From assembly GCA_018240405.1 (NCBI GenBank), contig JAFEFW010000002.1, forward strand, positions 1 to 63,276: 63,276 nt of DNA, in the 5' to 3' direction. The position numbers were made by a program, and so were the translations under genes. Shown one piece after another: positions 45,532 through 55,923 of this stretch (its first letter is position 1; each line of letters opens with the position of its first letter). The stretch comes from Pseudomonadota bacterium (GTDB taxonomy: Bacteria > Pseudomonadota > Alphaproteobacteria > Acetobacterales > Acetobacteraceae). Below the pieces are notes generated by a model. That model had not been told where the DNA came from. It searched no databases and worked only from the letters and a program-made list of their open reading frames with translations.

Positions 45532-46356
45532 TCAGGGCGCCCGGTCGCCGAGCAGCGTGCGGGTTGCCTCGTAAACGTCCGGCTGGCGCATCAGGCTTTC
45601 GCCAACCAGGAAGCCCTGCGGACCGATCGCGGACAGGCGCTGAAGGTCGCCGTTGCTGCGGATGCCGCTTTCCGCGATCAGGAACCGGTCAGGCGGCACC
45701 AGTGGCGCAAGGTCCTCCGTCGTCTTCAGGTCCGTAACCAAAGTCTTAAGGTTGCGGTTGTTGATGCCAATCAGCGAGGTCTCCAGCAGCAGCGCGCGGT
45801 CAAGCTCCTCGCGGTCATGCACTTCCACCAGCACGTCCAGGTCAATGCTGCGCGCTACTTGCTCCAGTTCGCGCGCTTGATTGTCTGACAATGCGGCCAT
45901 GATCAGCAGGATGCAGTCGGCGCCGATCAGCCGGCTTTCGTAGACCTGCCATGGGTCAAGCATGAAATCCTTGCGCAGAATCGGCAGCGGCACCGCGGAG
46001 CGCACCGCCTTCAGATGCGCCGGATCGCCCTGAAAGTGCTGCCGCTCCGTCAGGATCGACAGACAGGTCGCGCCGGCGTTCTGGTAGGCAAAGGCGAGCG
46101 CGACCGGATCAAAGTCAGGCCGGATCAGCCCAGCCGACGGCGACGCCTTCTTGATCTCGGCAATCAGCGCATAGCGGCCTGCCGCAGCGGCCTCCTTCAG
46201 GGCAAAGCCGAACCCCCGCGGCGGGTTCTCGCGTGATGAGATATCGCTGCGCAGCGATTCTATGCTGCGTTTAGCCTTCGCAGCAGCGACCTCGGCGCGC
46301 TTGTCGGCACAGATGCCGGCCAGCACGTCCGGGATAACAGGGGCAGTGTCCGGCAT
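45532..46356 (-). CDS. trpC: Indole-3-glycerol-phosphate synthase
   Basis: 274 residues from the ATG at 46356 (preceded by GGGAG); an ATG at 46383 would overlap trpD. A TIM-barrel enzyme of tryptophan synthesis: [20 protein letters not shown] gives the conserved lysine region, then [44 protein letters not shown] and [14 protein letters not shown]. Stand-alone, not fused to TrpF. Confidence 0.95.
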   Translation of the reverse strand: MPDTAPVIPDVLAGICADKRAEVAAAKAKRSIESLRSDISSRENPPRGFGFALKEAAAAGRYALIAEIKKASPSAGLIRPDFDPVALAFAYQNAGATCLSILTERQHFQGDPAHLKAVRSAVPLPILRKDFMLDPWQVYESRLIGADCILLIMAALSDNQARELEQVARSIDLDVLVEVHDREELDRALLLETSLIGINNRNLKTLVTDLKTTEDLAPLVPPDRFLIAESGIRSNGDLQRLSAIGPQGFLVGESLMRQPDVYEATRTLLGDRAP

Positions 46357-46370
46357 CTTCTCTCCCGGTG

Positions 46371-47396
46371 TCAGGCGGCGCACACGCGCCGCAGCGTCTC
46401 CAACGCGGCAAGCGCGGCCCCGGATGCAAGTGAACGGCTGGCCAGATCAACACCCTCTCGCATGTCGCCCGCCTTGCCGGCGACGATCAGCGCAGCGGCG
46501 CTGTTGAGCAGCACGGTGTCACGGTATGGTCGGGCCGCCGCGTCGTTGCGGTTCTCCAGCAACGCGCGCAGGGCGGCCGCATTCTGCGCCGCCTCTCCAC
46601 CCTTGATGGCGGACACCGGCGCGCGGTCCAGTCCCGCATCGGCGGCGTCAATGGTGAAGCTGCTGATGCTGCCGTCACGCAGCGCCGTCACGTGATTGGG
46701 ACCAGCAACGGTCAACTCGTCCAAACCCTGCCCGTGCACCAGCCAGGCCGAACTGTGGCCGAGCGCCGCCAGGGTTTCGGCCATCGGCAGCGTCCAGTCG
46801 GGGGAAAACACGCCGGTGAGTTGCCGGCGTACGCGCGCGGGATTGGCCAATGGGCCGAGCAGGTTGAAGATGGTGCGGGTGGCGAGTTCGACCCGCGGTC
46901 CAGCGGCATGGCGCATTGATGGATGGTGGCGGGGTGCAAACAGGAAGACGCACCCGGCCTCGGCCAGCACCGCCGACAATTTCTCGAGCGGCACGTCGAG
47001 GTTGACGCCGAGTTCCGCCAGCACGTCGGCGCCACCAGTGCGTGAGGACAGCGCGCGGTTGCCATGCTTGGCGACTTTCACACCGCAGCCGGCAACCACG
47101 AACGTGACGGCGGTAGAAACGTTCAACGTGCCCGCGCCGTCGCCGCCGGTGCCACAGACATCGATCGCATCGTCGGGTGCCTCAACCGCTGTCATGCGAC
47201 TGCGCATGGCACGCACCGCGCCGGTGATCTCCGCGACCGTCTCACCGCGCAGGCGCATGGCCATCAGCAACGCGCCGATCTGCGCCGGTGTCGCTTCGCC
47301 GGACATAATGATGTCGAAGGCGGCCTCGGCCTGGTCGTCGGACAGGGTTTCGCCCGCGGCAAGGCGGGCGATGACGGATTTCAGGTTGTTGGACAT
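46371..47396 (-). CDS. trpD: Anthranilate phosphoribosyltransferase
   Basis: 341 residues from the ATG at 47396 ([16 protein letters not shown]). The PRPP-binding motif is [37 protein letters not shown] and [14 protein letters not shown] are also typical. It transfers the phosphoribosyl group to anthranilate. It follows trpG by 7 bp and precedes trpC. Confidence 0.95.
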   Translation of the reverse strand: MSNNLKSVIARLAAGETLSDDQAEAAFDIIMSGEATPAQIGALLMAMRLRGETVAEITGAVRAMRSRMTAVEAPDDAIDVCGTGGDGAGTLNVSTAVTFVVAGCGVKVAKHGNRALSSRTGGADVLAELGVNLDVPLEKLSAVLAEAGCVFLFAPRHHPSMRHAAGPRVELATRTIFNLLGPLANPARVRRQLTGVFSPDWTLPMAETLAALGHSSAWLVHGQGLDELTVAGPNHVTALRDGSISSFTIDAADAGLDRAPVSAIKGGEAAQNAAALRALLENRNDAAARPYRDTVLLNSAAALIVAGKAGDMREGVDLASRSLASGAALAALETLRRVCAA

Positions 47397-47403
47397 TGAG
47401 GTG

Positions 47404-48015
47404 TCAGGCAGCCTGCGCCGGGTTGTTGGAGCCGCGGGCGAGCGCGAGGAAATTGGCCAGAAGCGTGTGGCCATGCTCGCTGGCGATGCTCTCGGGGTGG
47501 AACTGCACGCCCCAGACGGGCAGCGTGCGGTGCTTCATCGCCATGATCAGCCCGTCCTCGGTCCATGCCGTCGCCACAAGGCAGTCAGGCAGGCTCGCAC
47601 GCTCGACGATCAGCGAGTGATAGCGGGTGGCGGTGAACGGGGAGGGGATGCCGGCGAGAATATCGGTCGCCGTATGAGTAATGGCGGAGACCTTGCCGTG
47701 CTTCGGTTCCGGCGCGCGGATGACATTGCCGCCGAACGCTTGGCCAATGGATTGGTGGCCCAGACAAACGCCAAGAATCGGCACCTTGCCGGCAGCTGCG
47801 GTGATCAGGTCGAGGCAGATCCCGGCCTCATTTGGCGTGCAGGGACCGGGTGAGAGAATGATCGCCTCGGGCTGCATCGCCAGGGCCTGTTCCACAGACA
47901 GCTTATCGTTACGCCAAACGTCGCAGTGATAGGGGCCACTACGCAGCGCCGCCTCCCCCAGGACGTGGTAAAGGTTGAAGGTGAAGCTGTCGTAGTTGTC
48001 GATAAGCAGGATCAT
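47404..48015 (-). CDS. trpG: Anthranilate synthase glutamine amidotransferase subunit
   Basis: 203 residues of a class I glutamine amidotransferase. N-terminus [20 protein letters not shown], nucleophile Cys in [15 protein letters not shown], and His/Glu in [13 protein letters not shown]. It supplies ammonia to TrpE (and possibly PabB). trpE is not adjacent: the upstream neighbour is a divergent methyltransferase, so trpE must lie elsewhere. Confidence 0.94.
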   Translation of the reverse strand: MILLIDNYDSFTFNLYHVLGEAALRSGPYHCDVWRNDKLSVEQALAMQPEAIILSPGPCTPNEAGICLDLITAAAGKVPILGVCLGHQSIGQAFGGNVIRAPEPKHGKVSAITHTATDILAGIPSPFTATRYHSLIVERASLPDCLVATAWTEDGLIMAMKHRTLPVWGVQFHPESIASEHGHTLLANFLALARGSNNPAQAA

Positions 48016-48281
48016 GACGGGCTATCTTTGGTCCTGCCGCGCGTCCCGGTCAATCACGGAACGGGACGGCGACCCGCGCCGCGAGCGGGCAACGCCGCGC
48101 CGGCCGGCACAGCGGCGATCGATGTCCGGGCTGGGCGAACAGCCGTATCCCCCATGGCCTCGTAGCAAAGCGTCACCGAAGTTTCGTTGCGCGCTCCTGG
48201 CGCCGTGATGCACGGTCGGCCGCCCAATCCGGTTACGATGTCCGTGACGACGACCTGACGGCGGGTCCAACACGGGGAGGT

Positions 48282-49103
48282 ATGGCTTTGAGCGATGCCA
48301 TCGCAGCCTTCACGGGCAGTGTCCCGGAGTATTACCACCAGTATCTCGGGCCGGTCATCTTTGTTGACGCCGCCGCCGACATGGCGCGCCGTGCCGTTGC
48401 GGCCGGTGGTGAGAGGCTGCTGGAAACCGCAGCCGGCACCGGCATCGTCACCCGGGCACTCCATGATGCCTTGCCAGCAGGCACCGCGATCACCGCGACC
48501 GATCTGAACCCAGCCATGCTGGCTGTGGCAGAATCGAAGCTGGAGGGCTGTGGACGAATCACGTTCCGCCCAGCTGATGGCACCGACCTGCCGTTCCCGG
48601 ATCAGTCCTTCGACACCGTCGTGTGCCAGTTCGGCGTCATGTTCTATCCCGACAAGGCGCGCGGCTATCGCGAGGCGCTCCGGGTGCTGAGGCCTGGTGG
48701 GCGCTATCTGTTCAGCGTGTGGGATTCGCATCGGTATAACCACTATGCCGGCATCGCTCACCGCGTGGCTGGCGAAGCGTTTCCCGACAACCCGCCCCGC
48801 TTCCTTGGGGTGCCGTATGGCTACAGCGCCATTGATCCGATCAAGGAGGCGCTGATCGAGGCCGGCTTTCGAATCATCAGCGCGACCGTGCTGCGGATCG
48901 ATCGGCCGGTTGCCGACCTTGTCGCTTTCGCCACAGGGTTCGTTTTCGGCACACCCCTGTTTGGCCAGATCCAGGAGCGCGATCCGGCTGCGCATGCCAG
49001 TGTCCGCGACCGGATCGTTGCGGCGTGGCAGCGCGAATATGGTGGCTTATCAGCCACCTTGCCGTTGCAGGCGATCATGTTTGAGGCCCACCGGCCGGCA
49101 TAA
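48282..49103 (+). CDS. Class I SAM-dependent methyltransferase
   Basis: 273 residues with a strong GGGGAGG ribosome-binding site just before the ATG. Motif I is RLLETAAGTGIVTRAL, motif II TAITATDLNPAML, motif III VLRPGGRYLFSVWDSHRY. It resembles UbiE-like or small-molecule methyltransferases; the substrate is unknown. A radical SAM gene follows after 116 bp on the same strand. Confidence 0.88.
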   Translation: MALSDAIAAFTGSVPEYYHQYLGPVIFVDAAADMARRAVAAGGERLLETAAGTGIVTRALHDALPAGTAITATDLNPAMLAVAESKLEGCGRITFRPADGTDLPFPDQSFDTVVCQFGVMFYPDKARGYREALRVLRPGGRYLFSVWDSHRYNHYAGIAHRVAGEAFPDNPPRFLGVPYGYSAIDPIKEALIEAGFRIISATVLRIDRPVADLVAFATGFVFGTPLFGQIQERDPAAHASVRDRIVAAWQREYGGLSATLPLQAIMFEAHRPA

Positions 49104-49219
49104 CCGCCGGGGCCGGAAACGGCGCCCTCTGTCCAGGACTACGCCCTTGCGTTGGTGGCGGTCATTTCAGCAGCAACGGCTTAACCGCTTGTTAAGGCCC
49201 CTCCGGCCAGATTGGCCCA

Positions 49220-50206
49220 ATGCCGACGCTCGAAATCACCACCCATCTAGGCTGCGCGATGGCCTGTCGCTTCTGTCCGCAAGACCGGCTGGTAAAGTCC
49301 TATCCGAAGGGCGATGCGCGCTCGCTGACGCCCGAGGCCTTCCGCATGATCCTTGGGCGAGTGCCACGGCATGTGCGTCTCGACTTCTCCGGTATGGCGG
49401 AACCTTGGCTGAACCCGGACGCGACATCGATGGTCGTTGCGGCGTTCGAGCAGGGGCGGGCGGTTGCATTGTACACCACGCTGCAGGGAATGAACCCGGA
49501 CGACGCGACCATGCTGATCCACCGGTATGGCGAGCGCATTACACCCGAGACGCCCTGGGTTATCCACCTGCCGGATGCTGACGGACACATGACCGGCTGG
49601 AAGCCCAGCGAGACCTATCGCGAGGCATTACGACGCTTCCTCGGGTTCCGCGACGCGCAGCTCGGCCCCGGTCTTGGGTTCATGACCATGAGCGCGGATG
49701 GATCCGTGGCCGCGCCGCTGCGCGATCTGCTGCCGGAGAAGCTGGCGCCATTCGCGGGCATCTCGCGCGCCGAGAACCTCGACCGATCCGCCTTTCAGCC
49801 GGGAGCTCTGCTGCGGGCGGTGCGCCACGACCAGGCGCTGCTGTGCGGGTCTACGCCGTTCTTTGACCACAACATGCTGCTGCCCAATGGCGATGTTCTG
49901 CTGTGCTGCATGGACTACGGGCGGCAGCATGTCATCGGCAATCTCTTGCGCGAAAGTTATGAACAGATCCACGCCGGCGCCGCCATAGGCGTGATCCGTG
50001 CACATGCGATGATGCCAGGGCAAGGAGACCTGCTCTGCCGGCGGTGCCACAACGCGGTATGCCTGAGCCAGCAGGGTGGCACGCATTGGCATCTGGCCGG
50101 TGCGTCGATGTGGGCGCCTGTCGTGACGGCGGCACCTGTGCCGAGCCCCGAGCACGTGTCGCGGCCGAGGCTGCGCCGCGTGCTGGACCGTGTGCTGCCC
50201 TTGTAA
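49220..50206 (+). CDS. Radical SAM protein with SPASM-like C-terminal cysteines
   Basis: 328 residues. The radical SAM iron-sulfur site is C12-x3-C16-x2-C19 (GCAMACRFCPQDRL). The C-terminal half has further cysteines in LLPNGDVLLCCMDYGRQHVI and QGDLLCRRCHNAVC, the pattern of SPASM auxiliary-cluster domains. Such proteins modify peptides, sugars or protein side chains. No short precursor peptide gene was seen within about 300 bp on either side, so the substrate is unknown. Confidence 0.88.
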   Translation: MPTLEITTHLGCAMACRFCPQDRLVKSYPKGDARSLTPEAFRMILGRVPRHVRLDFSGMAEPWLNPDATSMVVAAFEQGRAVALYTTLQGMNPDDATMLIHRYGERITPETPWVIHLPDADGHMTGWKPSETYREALRRFLGFRDAQLGPGLGFMTMSADGSVAAPLRDLLPEKLAPFAGISRAENLDRSAFQPGALLRAVRHDQALLCGSTPFFDHNMLLPNGDVLLCCMDYGRQHVIGNLLRESYEQIHAGAAIGVIRAHAMMPGQGDLLCRRCHNAVCLSQQGGTHWHLAGASMWAPVVTAAPVPSPEHVSRPRLRRVLDRVLPL

Positions 50207-50257
50207 CATCCGCCGGAACCGCCAGTCTAAAGGCCGTTCGCAACAACGCGAGGCGGC

Positions 50258-50926
50258 ATGGCAGACGACGATATCCCCATCACCGGTGCGGTCCGGGACA
50301 AGCTGATCGAGCGCAAGCAGGATTGGGCGCGTGAGGGCCGCCTGTTGACCGGCACCTCGGCCGATCCTACCCGTGAGCGTCTGCCGCCCGGCCAGCGCCT
50401 TGTCCGTGACTGGCCAGTCCTCGATCTCGGCGCACAACCGCAGGTGACGGAGCAGAAGTTCCGCCTGGACGTGGATGGCGCGGTGGAGAACCGCCTGAGT
50501 CTAAACCTCAGCGAGTTCATGGCGCTGCCGCAGACCGAGAGCGTTTCCGACATGCACTGCGTGACGCAGTGGTCCCGCTACGACAATCACTGGAAGGGCG
50601 TGGCGGCGCGGGACCTGCTGGCGGTCGTACAACCGAAGCCGGAGGTGAAGCACGTCATCTTCACGGCCTATGACGGCTACACGACCAACATCCGGCTCGA
50701 GCAGTTCGACCAGCCCGACGTGTTCCTTGTGCATCAATGGGAAGGCCAGCCAATCTCCCGCGAACATGGTGGTCCGGTGCGCATGCTGGTGCCGCGGCTG
50801 TACCTGTGGAAGTCGGCGAAGTGGCTGCGCCGCATCCATTTCACCATCAGCGACCATCCCGGGTTCTGGGAGGTGCGCGGCTATCATAACAACGGCGATC
50901 CGTGGCTGGAGGAGCGTTATGGCTGA
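50258..50926 (+). CDS. Sulfite-oxidase-like molybdopterin-dependent protein
   Basis: 222 residues of the YuiH/sulfite-oxidase-like family. The molybdenum-ligand cysteine lies in SVSDMHCVTQWSRYDNHWKG, and the following AYDGYTTNIRLEQFDQPDVF and LVPRLYLWKSAKWLRRIHF are typical. No signal peptide, so it is cytoplasmic or needs another export path. It requires the cofactor whose synthesis involves MoaC, encoded 5 kb away. It overlaps the glutathione peroxidase gene by 8 bp. Confidence 0.88.
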   Translation: MADDDIPITGAVRDKLIERKQDWAREGRLLTGTSADPTRERLPPGQRLVRDWPVLDLGAQPQVTEQKFRLDVDGAVENRLSLNLSEFMALPQTESVSDMHCVTQWSRYDNHWKGVAARDLLAVVQPKPEVKHVIFTAYDGYTTNIRLEQFDQPDVFLVHQWEGQPISREHGGPVRMLVPRLYLWKSAKWLRRIHFTISDHPGFWEVRGYHNNGDPWLEERYG

Positions 50927-51482
50927 ACCGACTCGTCGCATGCTGCTTGCGGCATCGGCACTGGTATGGACAGGAGGGACCGGGGTCATGGCGGCGGACA
51001 AGGACAAACTGGCCTGGGACTTCAGCTTTCCGGGCATCGAAGGCGGCACGATTGATTTCGCCGCCTTCAAAGGTCGTGTGCTGCTGGTGGCTAATACCGC
51101 CAGTTTCTGCGGCTACACGTACCAGTATGAGGCGCTGCAAAAGCTTTACGACGCCCGCAAGTCAGCCGGTCTGGTGGTGATCGGCGTGCCAAGCCAGGAC
51201 TTCAACCAGGAATCGGCCGACAACAAGACGGTGAAGGATTTCTGTGAGACCCGCTTCGGCATTGACTTTCCGATGACCGGTCTGGCGCATGTCCGCGGGG
51301 CACAGGCGGCGCCATTCTATGCCTGGGTCAACAGCCAGCGTCTCTGGCATCCCAACTGGAACTTCAACAAGGTTCTGATCGGGCGCGACGGCCGGATCCT
51401 CGGAACGTTCGGATCATCGGATGAGCCAAATGGGGCGGCGTTGACCAAGGCGATTGATCAGGCCCTGGCTGCGGCGGTGTAG
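50919..51482 (+). CDS. Glutathione peroxidase family protein, exported
   Basis: 187 residues. The catalytic Cys64 lies in LLVANTASFCGYTYQYEAL, with the later conserved Gln/Trp/Asn region in HPNWNFNKVLIGRDGRI. The N-terminus has a twin-arginine-like pattern (TRRMLLAASALVW) and a cleavable hydrophobic core ending GVMAADKD, suggesting export in folded form. It reduces peroxides using thiols. Coupled by overlap to the molybdenum protein. Confidence 0.9.
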   Translation: MAEPTRRMLLAASALVWTGGTGVMAADKDKLAWDFSFPGIEGGTIDFAAFKGRVLLVANTASFCGYTYQYEALQKLYDARKSAGLVVIGVPSQDFNQESADNKTVKDFCETRFGIDFPMTGLAHVRGAQAAPFYAWVNSQRLWHPNWNFNKVLIGRDGRILGTFGSSDEPNGAALTKAIDQALAAAV

Positions 51483-51579
51483 CGCCGGGGCGCCTGTCGA
51501 AGGCAGCGCCCATTTCGGTCGTCACGGTTCCCAGTGCGTCAGGCGGTTTCGCGCATGAGATCAAGTCGTGCGCGTCCTG

Positions 51580-52224
51580 CTACGTGATCGCCTTCAGGAT
51601 GTCGCCGACCACCGTTTCGAACATTGCCGTCGTCAGCCGCCCGGTGTTCGTGTTGAGGCGGGAGACGTGGTAGCTATCGGCCAGCACAAGCCCGTCTGCC
51701 AGGCGGTGCAGGACACCGTGCTGGAATGGCACGTGGCTCGCCCGCAGGCCTCGGGCGCGCAGCACCGCCTTATGCGCCACCCCACCCAAGGCGAGGATCG
51801 CGCGCAGCCGCGGCATCGCCGCCAGTTCGGCCATCAGGAAGCGATTGCACGTGCTGATCTCTGCCGGAGTCGGCAGGTTTGCCAGTGGCACGCAGCGAAC
51901 GGCGTTGGTGACCCGCGTATCGACGAGCGCCATCCCGTCCGCCGGGTCGGCGCCATAGTTGCCTGTTGCGCGGCCGAACTTCAACAGCGTCTGGTAGAGC
52001 AGCACACCGGCGTAATCACCCGTGAATGGACGGCCGGTACGGTTCGCCCCGCGCACGCCTGGGGCCAGGCCAACAACAAGCAACGTCGCGTCCAGCGATC
52101 CGAAGCTCGGCACAGCACCATTGTACCAGGCCGGATGAGCAGCCTGGTTATTTTGACGGTACCCAACCAGCCGGTCGCACAGCGGGCAGTCTGGCGCCGG
52201 CAGGGCCGGCTGCGACTCGCTCAA
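51580..52224 (-). CDS. Uracil-DNA glycosylase family 5 (UDGb)
   Basis: 214 residues. The family motif A is GLAPGVRGANRTGRPFTGD and the later motif is HVSRLNTNTGRLT, characteristic of UDGb-type enzymes, which remove uracil and deaminated purines from DNA. N-terminal cysteines (APDCPLCDRLV) and later ones (AVRCVPL, STCNRFL) can form the iron-sulfur site. It overlaps the NYN gene by 4 bp. Confidence 0.9.
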   Translation of the reverse strand: MSESQPALPAPDCPLCDRLVGYRQNNQAAHPAWYNGAVPSFGSLDATLLVVGLAPGVRGANRTGRPFTGDYAGVLLYQTLLKFGRATGNYGADPADGMALVDTRVTNAVRCVPLANLPTPAEISTCNRFLMAELAAMPRLRAILALGGVAHKAVLRARGLRASHVPFQHGVLHRLADGLVLADSYHVSRLNTNTGRLTTAMFETVVGDILKAIT

Positions 52225-52826
52225 GCGGCGTCGTGCGGGTCGGCGTAGGGTTCAGCCGGCGTGCTGCGCACCCCGGCGTTGCGGGTGCGCGGCTCCGTCT
52301 GTCGGCGGGTGAACTCCTGGGCGATCTCCGCCAACTCCAGGAAGTTGTCGGCTTGCCGGCGCAGGTCATCGGCGACCATGGGCGGGCTGGTGCGAACGGA
52401 TGACACCACCGACACGCGCACGCCCTTGCGCTGTACGGCTTCGACCAGCCGGCGGAAGTCCGAGTCGCCGCTGAACAAGACAGCGTGATCAATTTTGTCG
52501 GCGAGTTCCAGCATGTCGACCGCGACCTCGATATCCATATTGCCTTTGACCCGCCGGCGACCCGTCGCGTCGGTGAATTCCTTCGCCGGCTTCGTCACCA
52601 GGGCGTAGCCGTTATAAGCCAGCCAGTCGGTCAGAGGTTTCAGCGGAGAGTATTCTTCAGTTTCAAGAACCGCTGAATAGTAATATGCACGCAAAACGCG
52701 AGCTCGTTTCCTGAAATACTCTAGCAGGTTGCGGTAATCGACATCGAAGCCGAGGTTCCGCGATGCGGAGTAAAGATTTGCGCCGTCTATGAACAGCGCC
52801 ACCCGCTCATTCGGGAGAAATGGCAT
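52221..52826 (-). CDS. NYN-domain (LabA/DUF88) protein
   Basis: 201 residues from the ATG at 52826; the frame is open to 52934 but the upstream part is AT-rich and unlike the family. The NYN nuclease-fold acidic residues are in VALFIDGANLYSASRNLGF, GNMDIEVAVDMLELAD and HAVLFSGDSDFRRLV. Such proteins are predicted RNases in RNA processing. A polar, disordered C-terminus follows. The 5' end of the gene is notably AT-rich. Confidence 0.88.
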   Translation of the reverse strand: MPFLPNERVALFIDGANLYSASRNLGFDVDYRNLLEYFRKRARVLRAYYYSAVLETEEYSPLKPLTDWLAYNGYALVTKPAKEFTDATGRRRVKGNMDIEVAVDMLELADKIDHAVLFSGDSDFRRLVEAVQRKGVRVSVVSSVRTSPPMVADDLRRQADNFLELAEIAQEFTRRQTEPRTRNAGVRSTPAEPYADPHDAA

Positions 52827-52967
52827 TGGCTCAACCTTGTTATATTCGTACGTGGGATAGAAATCCGGTTTCCGAATCCGGTGCTCGATGAAGCGTGAAG
52901 TCTCTGGTAACCCCTCACTATACCCATGAAACAATTTTATGAAAGCCGAAATGGTCCGACTCCCGTC

Positions 52968-53483
52968 ATGAAAGATGACGTTTTTGTCGCATTAGGCGCG
53001 AACCTGCCCGGCAACGATGGCCGGCCGCCGCTCAGCACTCTCCGCGAGGCCGTGCGTCAGCTGGATTCGTTGCCGAACCTGCGGGTCGCGCGCATATCCC
53101 GCTGGTACCGCAGCGCGCCGGTACCAGCTTCCGATCAACCCGACTACATCAACGCCGTTGCGGCACTAACGGTTGATTCCAAAGATGGTGTGGATCCCGC
53201 CTGGCTCCTCGCCCAGCTCATGGACATCGAGTCAGCCCATGGCCGCCGGCGCAGCTCGACAAATGCCGCGCGCACCCTGGATCTCGACATTGTCGCCATC
53301 GGCGGGTTAGTCCGGGACGCGCCCGATCCAATCCTGCCGCATCCGAGGGCGCATCTTCGCCGCTTCGTCATGGCGCCGCTCGCCGATGTGGCGCCCGATT
53401 GGGTGCATCCGGTGCTGGCGGAGACTGCTGTCGCTATTCTGGCCCGGCTGCCAGAAGCGGGCGTGATACCATTCGAGCCCTAG
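52968..53483 (+). CDS. folK: HPPK (2-amino-4-hydroxy-6-hydroxymethyldihydropteridine pyrophosphokinase)
   Basis: 171 residues from the ATG at 52968; an in-frame ATG at 52926 is possible. FVALGANLPGN starts the fold, and RRRSSTNAARTLDLDIVAIG then HPRAHLRRFVMAPLADVAPD are the family signatures. It makes the pyrophosphorylated pterin for folate synthesis. It converges on corC, 13 bp apart, and is divergent from the NYN gene. Confidence 0.94.
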   Translation: MKDDVFVALGANLPGNDGRPPLSTLREAVRQLDSLPNLRVARISRWYRSAPVPASDQPDYINAVAALTVDSKDGVDPAWLLAQLMDIESAHGRRRSSTNAARTLDLDIVAIGGLVRDAPDPILPHPRAHLRRFVMAPLADVAPDWVHPVLAETAVAILARLPEAGVIPFEP

Positions 53484-53496
53484 GGAGGCTGGATTT

Positions 53497-54369
53497 TCAG
53501 GCCGCGGCCGCTTCCACTCGTCGCGCCCGAAGGCGCCGGATACGGCGCGGGTCGGCGTCCAGAATACGGAACTCGATGCCGGACGGATGGCTGATGACCT
53601 CACCCCGGGCCGGTACGCGCCCGGCGAGGGTGAATACCAGGCCGCCAACCGTGTCGATATCGGCGTCGCGCTCATCCTCGGTCAGGATCGGGCCGACCTT
53701 GTCCTCAAAATCCTCGATCGACAGCCGCGCGTTCAGATCGATCGCGCCATCCTGCCGCTCCGTCATCATGGGCGCTTCCGGATCGTCGTGCTCATCCGCG
53801 ATGTCGCCGGTGATGGTCTCGACCAGGTCCTCGATCGTCACCAGCCCGTCGATGCCACCATATTCATCGACCACCAACGCCATGTGCACGCGCTGCTGGC
53901 GCATCTGCAGCAGCAGATCCAGCACGGGAATCTGCGGCGCAACCAGTAGCGGCTTGCGCATGATCGCTTCGATCGAAAACTCCTCCGGCCGGCCGACATA
54001 GGCGAACACGTCCTTGACGTGAACCATGCCGATCACGTCGTCCAACTGATCACGATACACCGGCAGGCGCGAATGCCCGTCTGCCCGGATCAGTTCGATC
54101 GCCTGCTGCAGCGTGACGTCGGCCCGGATGGCGACGATGTCGGCGCGCGGTACCATTACGTCGTCGGCCGTGGTCTCCCGCAGGCGCAATACATTAGCAA
54201 TCAACAGCCGCTCATGCCGGTCGAGTTCCGGCTGCTCTCCGGGGCTGTGCTGTGCCTCGGCGGCCTCCTGCACCAGTTCAGCAATCGAATCGCGCAATGA
54301 ATGTTCCGCCTGCCGGCGGCCCAGCAGCACGCCGATGCGGCCGAGCAGGGTACCCCTCTGTCCGCTCAT
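53497..54369 (-). CDS. corC: CBS-domain hemolysin/CorC family protein
   Basis: 290 residues, no membrane segments. Two CBS domains span about residues 60–190 ([54 protein letters not shown]) and a CorC_HlyC domain forms the C-terminus. Implicated in magnesium/cobalt homeostasis. It overlaps ybeY by 4 bp in the miaB–phoH–ybeY–corC operon; lnt, often next, is not here. Confidence 0.92.
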   Translation of the reverse strand: MSGQRGTLLGRIGVLLGRRQAEHSLRDSIAELVQEAAEAQHSPGEQPELDRHERLLIANVLRLRETTADDVMVPRADIVAIRADVTLQQAIELIRADGHSRLPVYRDQLDDVIGMVHVKDVFAYVGRPEEFSIEAIMRKPLLVAPQIPVLDLLLQMRQQRVHMALVVDEYGGIDGLVTIEDLVETITGDIADEHDDPEAPMMTERQDGAIDLNARLSIEDFEDKVGPILTEDERDADIDTVGGLVFTLAGRVPARGEVISHPSGIEFRILDADPRRIRRLRARRVEAAAA

Positions 54370-54792
54370 GCGCGTTTCCAGGGATTCGGCACGCCGATGC
54401 TGCCGAGGATGCGGGACTCTGCCATTTCCATGCGCCGTGCATCGCCCGGATGCTCATGATCCTCGCCCTGCAGATGCAGGGCGGCGTGAACGATCAGGTG
54501 CGCGAGATGGTGGGCCGGGCGGCGCTTTTGCGCCTGCGCCTCGGTGCGGACCACGCCCAGCGCCAGGATCGCCTCGGCGGCCGGTTCCTCGTAGGTCAGC
54601 ACGTTGGTCGGCTTGTTCTTGCCGCGATGCGCAGCGTTGAGCCGCCGAACCATGCGGTTGTCGGCGAGCACAATTGTGCCCTGCATGCCCGCGGCTTTGG
54701 CAGCCCGCCTGACAATGTCCTCGACCCGTGGGACCAACCGGCGCCAGGCCGGGTCGGTGATGATCAGATCGATGTCGTCAGGGTCGGGCCGT

Positions 54793-54809
<17 letters not shown>
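54366..54809 (-). CDS. ybeY: Endoribonuclease YbeY
   Basis: 147 residues. The zinc-binding motif HxxxHxxxxxH is present as [17 protein letters not shown]. It matures the 3' end of 16S rRNA and takes part in ribosome quality control. Its start overlaps the phoH end by 17 bp and its stop overlaps corC. Confidence 0.95.
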
Positions 54810-55919
<1,110 letters not shown>

Positions 55920-55923
<4 letters not shown>

